From assembly GCA_002403855.1 (NCBI GenBank), contig DHIO01000027.1:48445-64641 (forward strand): DNA of 16,197 nucleotides. Reading direction: 5' to 3'. The DNA comes from Acidimicrobiia bacterium UBA4744 (GTDB lineage: Bacteria > Actinomycetota > Acidimicrobiia > Spongiisociales > UBA4744). How positions within the stretch are numbered: position 1 is the first letter of the stretch; each line of letters starts with the position of its first letter. This document shows positions 13,127 to 16,197 of the stretch, piece by piece. The notes beneath the pieces were generated by a model. It saw only the letters and a program-made list of their open reading frames with translations. It ran no database searches and was not told where the DNA came from. The position numbers and the translations under genes are program-made.

Positions 13127-14587
13127 ATGGGCGAGGTGCTTTACGCCATTGCCGGCCGTGGATCGGTAGCCTTCCTGCTTTGGGAGAGTGTGATCCGGAG
13201 CGGCCAGACCTTGACACCTCGCGACACCCTAGAAGGCGGACTCGAAGTCGATACGGCGGCACCAGAAGCCCATCCCGGCGAACATTGTGACGTTTTGATT
13301 GCCGGTGCAGGTGTGGCCGGATTGGCAGCCGGTCTTCTGTTGGCCCGCGCCGGGTTGCGTGTGGTGTGCGTCGACCCCGAGACTTTCCCACGCCGGCGAG
13401 TAGGTGAGTCGCTCGACTGGTCCGCCCCGGCGCTTTTGGCGAACCTCGGGTTGCCGGCCGAGACGCTGGTTGCAGATGGGCTGGCAACCCACAAGCGAGA
13501 GCTGAGAGGCGTCACCGCCGATCTCCAGCACCTCGTCGGACGGCCGCCCCGCTGGGTGCAGCGATGGCCACTGCGGTTCGTGCTCTCGACGGTGCATGTG
13601 GATCGGCCCAGGTTCGATCAGACTCTCTATGAATCGGCCCGAGCTGCCGGAGTCGACTTCGTATGGGACCGTGTCGACTCTCTGCGCTTTGAGGACGACC
13701 GCGTTGTGGAGGGTTCCACCCGTTCCGGACGTCGGCTCTCGTGCCGATGGTTCCTCGATGCGTCGGGGAGGACCCGGATCCTGGCCCGGTGTGCCGCTAT
13801 CGGCAAGCGTGAATATGGGGTCTCCCGAATGGCGCTCTGGTCCCAGCTCCCCGTCCGCATGGAGGCGGAGGCCACCACCCTGTACTTCGACGAGGGAGCG
13901 GAACAGCTGAGTTGGATCTGGGAGATACCCATTGAGACGAATCGCCGCAGCGTGGGCATCGTCATGCCACTCGAGCGATTCCGCAGTGTTCGTAGCGCCG
14001 GATCGAGGCCTGCCGAAGTCCTGACGGACGAGCTGTCCCGTTTTCCGCAGGTCGGCGATTTGCCGACCGGCACATTCGACAAGGTCGAGGCGCGCGCCTT
14101 CCACTCGTATGTCAGCGACCGGACGGCGGGCTCCAACTGGCTCATGATCGGTGAAGCGGCCGCGTTCATCGATCCGCTCACTTCCATCGGGGTGACCTCG
14201 GCGCTCCGTCACGCATCGGAAGCCGCGGCCGTGATCTGCGACGCCTACTCGAAGCCAGAGAGAAGCAGCGGCGATCTGCTCGACTACGACCGCCGGACGC
14301 GCCGGATCGCCGACTTCTACAACACCGCCATCAACACGCTCCTGTATTCGCCGATCCTGAGAACTCGACTGGGGCTTCGTTGGGCTGGGAGAGCCTACGT
14401 CGTGCCCGGTTACGTGACCAACTCGCTGTATGCCAGGATGCGCCGGCCGAACCGAACCGGCACCCGGGCGATCCTCGCCCTGCTCGGAGCCTTCGGTCTG
14501 TGGACCCGGGCCTGGGCGACGGCAGCTCGATTGGCGGACGGCCACATCGGCCGCCGGTCCGTTCCGCCCGTCCCCGACGAGCACTGA
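13127..14587 (+). CDS. Flavin-dependent halogenase-like FAD oxidoreductase
   Basis: 486 residues from ATG at 13127; the start is uncertain, since no good ribosome site exists, the frame stays open upstream, and the first 55 residues are not typical of the family. The FAD-binding GxGxxG is GAGVAG (60-65); then FPRRRVGESL (GES at 93-95), THKRELRG with K123 placed like the catalytic Lys of halogenases (63 residues after the GxGxxG, about 61 in PrnA), DASGRTR, the WxWxIP signature as WIWEIP (263-268), and GEAAAFIDPLTSIGV (D349). WxWxIP and the Lys mark flavin-dependent halogenases, which use FADH2, oxygen and halide to chlorinate aromatic substrates, often supplied by a flavin reductase. The Glu of tryptophan halogenases (EPLES) is Thr352 here, as in carrier-protein or phenol-type members that also lack it. 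A plain monooxygenase or geranylgeranyl-reductase-like role cannot be excluded. Confidence 0.8.
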   Translation: MGEVLYAIAGRGSVAFLLWESVIRSGQTLTPRDTLEGGLEVDTAAPEAHPGEHCDVLIAGAGVAGLAAGLLLARAGLRVVCVDPETFPRRRVGESLDWSAPALLANLGLPAETLVADGLATHKRELRGVTADLQHLVGRPPRWVQRWPLRFVLSTVHVDRPRFDQTLYESARAAGVDFVWDRVDSLRFEDDRVVEGSTRSGRRLSCRWFLDASGRTRILARCAAIGKREYGVSRMALWSQLPVRMEAEATTLYFDEGAEQLSWIWEIPIETNRRSVGIVMPLERFRSVRSAGSRPAEVLTDELSRFPQVGDLPTGTFDKVEARAFHSYVSDRTAGSNWLMIGEAAAFIDPLTSIGVTSALRHASEAAAVICDAYSKPERSSGDLLDYDRRTRRIADFYNTAINTLLYSPILRTRLGLRWAGRAYVVPGYVTNSLYARMRRPNRTGTRAILALLGAFGLWTRAWATAARLADGHIGRRSVPPVPDEH

Positions 14588-14633
14588 TCGGCGACTGGAG
14601 CGTGCAGGTCCTTCGCCTCTGGTCGTCCTTGCG

Positions 14634-14639
14634 TAGATT
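14634..14639 (+). promoter_or_regulatory. Candidate -10 element for the TMEM175 gene
   Basis: TAGATT lies in the only AT-rich stretch of the 115-bp gap after the halogenase-like gene, with a weak TTCGCC at -35 distance (16 bp spacer). Low support; co-transcription with the upstream gene is equally possible. Confidence 0.2.
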
Positions 14640-14702
14640 GTCGAATAATGACTCGGCAACCTCCGGTCCAGTCGAAAAGGGCCCCGACAAGAACGAGAGC
14701 AC

Positions 14703-15389
14703 GTGCGCGGATCACGCTTTGACACGCCCAGAGTTGGCGCCGATCGGTTGGTGACGCTTACCGACGGCGTGTTTGCCATCGCCATGACGATCCTGGTGCT
14801 GGAACTGGGTGTACCGGCGGCCGACCGGGCGCTCACCGATCGGGAACTCGGCGAGTTGTTGTTGGAGATGTGGCCGGACTTCTTGGTGTACGGGCTCAGT
14901 TTTATGGTGCTGGGCATGTTCTGGCTGATGCACCACGCCATCTACGACAGTGTGGTGCACTACGACTTCACCCTCCAGTGGCTCAACATCGCCTTTCTGC
15001 TGTTCGCGGCGCTGATCCCGTTCTCGACCGCGCTGTTCGGCGAGCACGGCGCGACCCGAACCACGGCATTGGCATACGGGTGCAACATGCTGGCGATACC
15101 GTTGACCGGCTGGGCAATGTGGTCCTATGCCTCCGCCGGCCATCGTTTGGTGCGACCCGATCTCGATCCAGCGCTGATCCGCGGTCCGAGTTTGATGGGA
15201 CGCGCCTACGCGGTGGCGCTGCTCATTCCCATCGGTCTGTCTTTCGTGAATCCGGTCGTTTCTTTCGTCCTCTACGGGATGATCGTCTTCGGGTTCTTTG
15301 TGGCGACGGTTTCCGGTCGCTGGGACGTGGCCATGGTATGGCCGCCCGGCCGGCGAGAGGATGGCTCCTCGCGACCTCCCGACGAGTAG
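14703..15389 (+). CDS. TMEM175-family (DUF1211) potassium channel protein
   Basis: 228 residues from GTG at 14703, with a weak GAGAG ribosome site. The first helix holds RLVTLTDGVFAIAMTILVLEL (from R15), the pore-lining signature of TMEM175, normally RxxxFSDGVFAIAxTLL; DG and the Ile/Leu constriction are kept while the preceding FS reads LT. Further helices follow: FLVYGLSFMVLGMFWLMHHAIYD, LQWLNIAFLLFAALIPFSTALFGEHG, LAYGCNMLAIPLTGWAMWS, AYAVALLIPIGLSF, VVSFVLYGMIVFGFF. Six helices in one repeat unit is the bacterial form; it would assemble as a tetramer and pass potassium (or protons) across the cytoplasmic membrane. Family assignment is good; ion selectivity is inferred. The C-terminal tail is short and hydrophilic. 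Confidence 0.9.
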   Translation: MRGSRFDTPRVGADRLVTLTDGVFAIAMTILVLELGVPAADRALTDRELGELLLEMWPDFLVYGLSFMVLGMFWLMHHAIYDSVVHYDFTLQWLNIAFLLFAALIPFSTALFGEHGATRTTALAYGCNMLAIPLTGWAMWSYASAGHRLVRPDLDPALIRGPSLMGRAYAVALLIPIGLSFVNPVVSFVLYGMIVFGFFVATVSGRWDVAMVWPPGRREDGSSRPPDE

Positions 15390-15439
15390 GCCCTGTCCGA
15401 GGTGTCGCTCGGTTCCAGCGCCGGGGGGTCTCGGGCCCC

Positions 15440-15451
15440 TCAACCGGTTGA
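15440..15451. promoter_or_regulatory. 12-bp palindrome in the gap before the sensor-domain gene
   Basis: TCAACCGGTTGA is perfectly self-complementary and sits 110 bases before the GTG at 15561. A GCCGG-CTT-CCGGC stem-loop (15471-15483) follows. It might be an operator or part of the end of the TMEM175 transcript. Confidence 0.3.
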
Positions 15452-15560
15452 AACGCGCGGCAAGTCCACCGCCGGCTTCCGGCCAAAGGTCGATAGGCCC
15501 TAGTCAGGGGGCGGAACGCTCGTGGATGCTATTGAGGAAGAGTGAAGAAGGGGTGATGCC

Positions 15561-16197
15561 GTGTTCTTCGATGTGATCGTCAGGCCGCAAACGTGGCGAA
15601 ACGTCGGGTATCTGTTGCTGGCGTTCCCGTTGGGCATCCTCTACTTCGTGTTCCTGGTGACGGGTCTGTCGTTGGGGTTCGGGTTGTTCATCACCCTGCT
15701 CGGGATTCCGATACTGGTGGGCGTCCTGGCGGCTGCCTACGGAATGGGCGACTTTGAGCGGATAACCACCAACCTGATGCTCGACCAGGACACTCCTGCG
15801 GCGCACCGGCTCGACGTGCCGGGAGGGCTGTGGCCGAAAGTGAAGGCTCTGGTCGGCAGTTCAGAAACGTGGAAGCGGATCGGCTACCTGTTCTTCGAGT
15901 TCCCGTTCGGAATCATCGGGTTCAGCCTGGTGACCACGACCGCCGCGTTCTTCGCTCTGGTGACGACCCCGTTCTTCTACGCTCAATCGTGGTGGGTCAC
16001 GGCCGCCGACTGGCCGAGTGGCATCTGGGCGGTCGACACGTGGTGGGAAGCCGTCATCGTAGCCATCGCCGGCGTCTTGATCGGCTTTGTCCTGCTGCAC
16101 GTCATCAACGGCCTGGCCAGGCTCTGGGGGGAATTCGCCAAGGCGATGCTCGGCCCCACCTATCGGTCGACTACCACCGAGGAAGCTCACCGGGCAG
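15561..16197 (+). CDS. Membrane protein with duplicated 'putative sensor' domain (3' end outside window)
   Basis: 212 residues are visible and the frame is open to the window end. GTG at 15561 is chosen because AAGGGG (15548-15553) sits 7 bases upstream. Two similar halves are seen: PQTWRNVGYLLLAFPLGILYF (from residue 9) and SETWKRIGYLFFEFPFGIIGF (from residue 101), each followed by a hydrophobic helix and a turn (FGLFITLLGIPILVGVLAAAYG; FFALVTTPFFYAQSWW), then a further helix EAVIVAIAGVLIGFVLLHVING and ARLWGEFAKAMLGPT. This is the pattern of the 'putative sensor' domain found in Actinobacteria and some archaea, sometimes at the N-terminus of histidine kinases and sometimes on its own. Whether a kinase follows is not visible. 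Four to five membrane helices; ligand unknown. Confidence 0.85.
   Translation, partial: MFFDVIVRPQTWRNVGYLLLAFPLGILYFVFLVTGLSLGFGLFITLLGIPILVGVLAAAYGMGDFERITTNLMLDQDTPAAHRLDVPGGLWPKVKALVGSSETWKRIGYLFFEFPFGIIGFSLVTTTAAFFALVTTPFFYAQSWWVTAADWPSGIWAVDTWWEAVIVAIAGVLIGFVLLHVINGLARLWGEFAKAMLGPTYRSTTTEEAHRA

Noticed and set aside
13211..13216. TTGACA resembling a -35 box
   Set aside because: It is inside the probable coding start of the halogenase-like gene and has no -10 box at 16-18 bases.
13229..14941. Long minus-strand open frame (570 codons)
   Set aside because: Antisense to the halogenase-like gene, which has FAD and WxWxIP motifs; this product has none.

Overview
This is a GC-rich bacterial chromosome segment with densely packed genes, short intergenic gaps and frequent GTG starts. 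The secreted proteins carry S-layer-homology repeats of the 'GITAGC...CP...VTRAEMA' style, and one lipoprotein has a Thr/Ser linker. Together with two-oxoacid:ferredoxin oxidoreductase genes, a GerW/YtfJ-like protein and a stand-alone 'putative sensor' membrane domain, this suggests an actinobacterium, perhaps of the Acidimicrobiia. That assignment is inference from style; no rRNA or marker gene is present.

Layout. 1-1137 (+): 3' part of a fused glutamate formimidoyltransferase-cyclodeaminase (histidine breakdown and one-carbon folate metabolism), whose stop overlaps the stop of the convergent cluster on the minus strand. 4699-1134 (-): Nudix hydrolase, PlsC-like acyltransferase, then the alpha subunit and a beta-gamma fused subunit of a 2-oxoacid:ferredoxin oxidoreductase. 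4865-7280 (+): a compact three-gene set of a thiolase-fold enzyme, a DUF35-type OB-fold partner and a small helical protein. 7333-8526 (+): a secreted beta-propeller lipoprotein. 8570-10312 (-): an exported protein joining three SLH repeats to a PQQ-type sugar dehydrogenase domain. 10313-10686: a gene-free gap with a chain of inverted repeats. 10687-11171 (+): two tiny membrane proteins. 11251-12498 (-): an acyltransferase-3 membrane enzyme. 12637-12981 (-): GerW/YtfJ-like protein with an added membrane tail. 13127-14587 (+): flavin-dependent halogenase-like oxidoreductase. 14703-15389 (+): TMEM175-family channel. 15561-end (+): sensor-domain membrane protein cut by the window edge.

The strongest candidates for something new are (a) the thiolase/DUF35 pair: the thiolase has Gly where the acyl-accepting Cys normally sits, while its partner has lost all four Cys of the zinc ribbon, which suggests a repurposed acyl-CoA lyase/aldolase-like complex rather than an ordinary thiolase; (b) the 10382-10509 run of abutting palindromes with a mutually exclusive alternative pairing, in an otherwise empty gap; and (c) the halogenase-like enzyme with a WxWxIP motif. 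No tRNA, rRNA, CRISPR array, transposase or integrase was seen.
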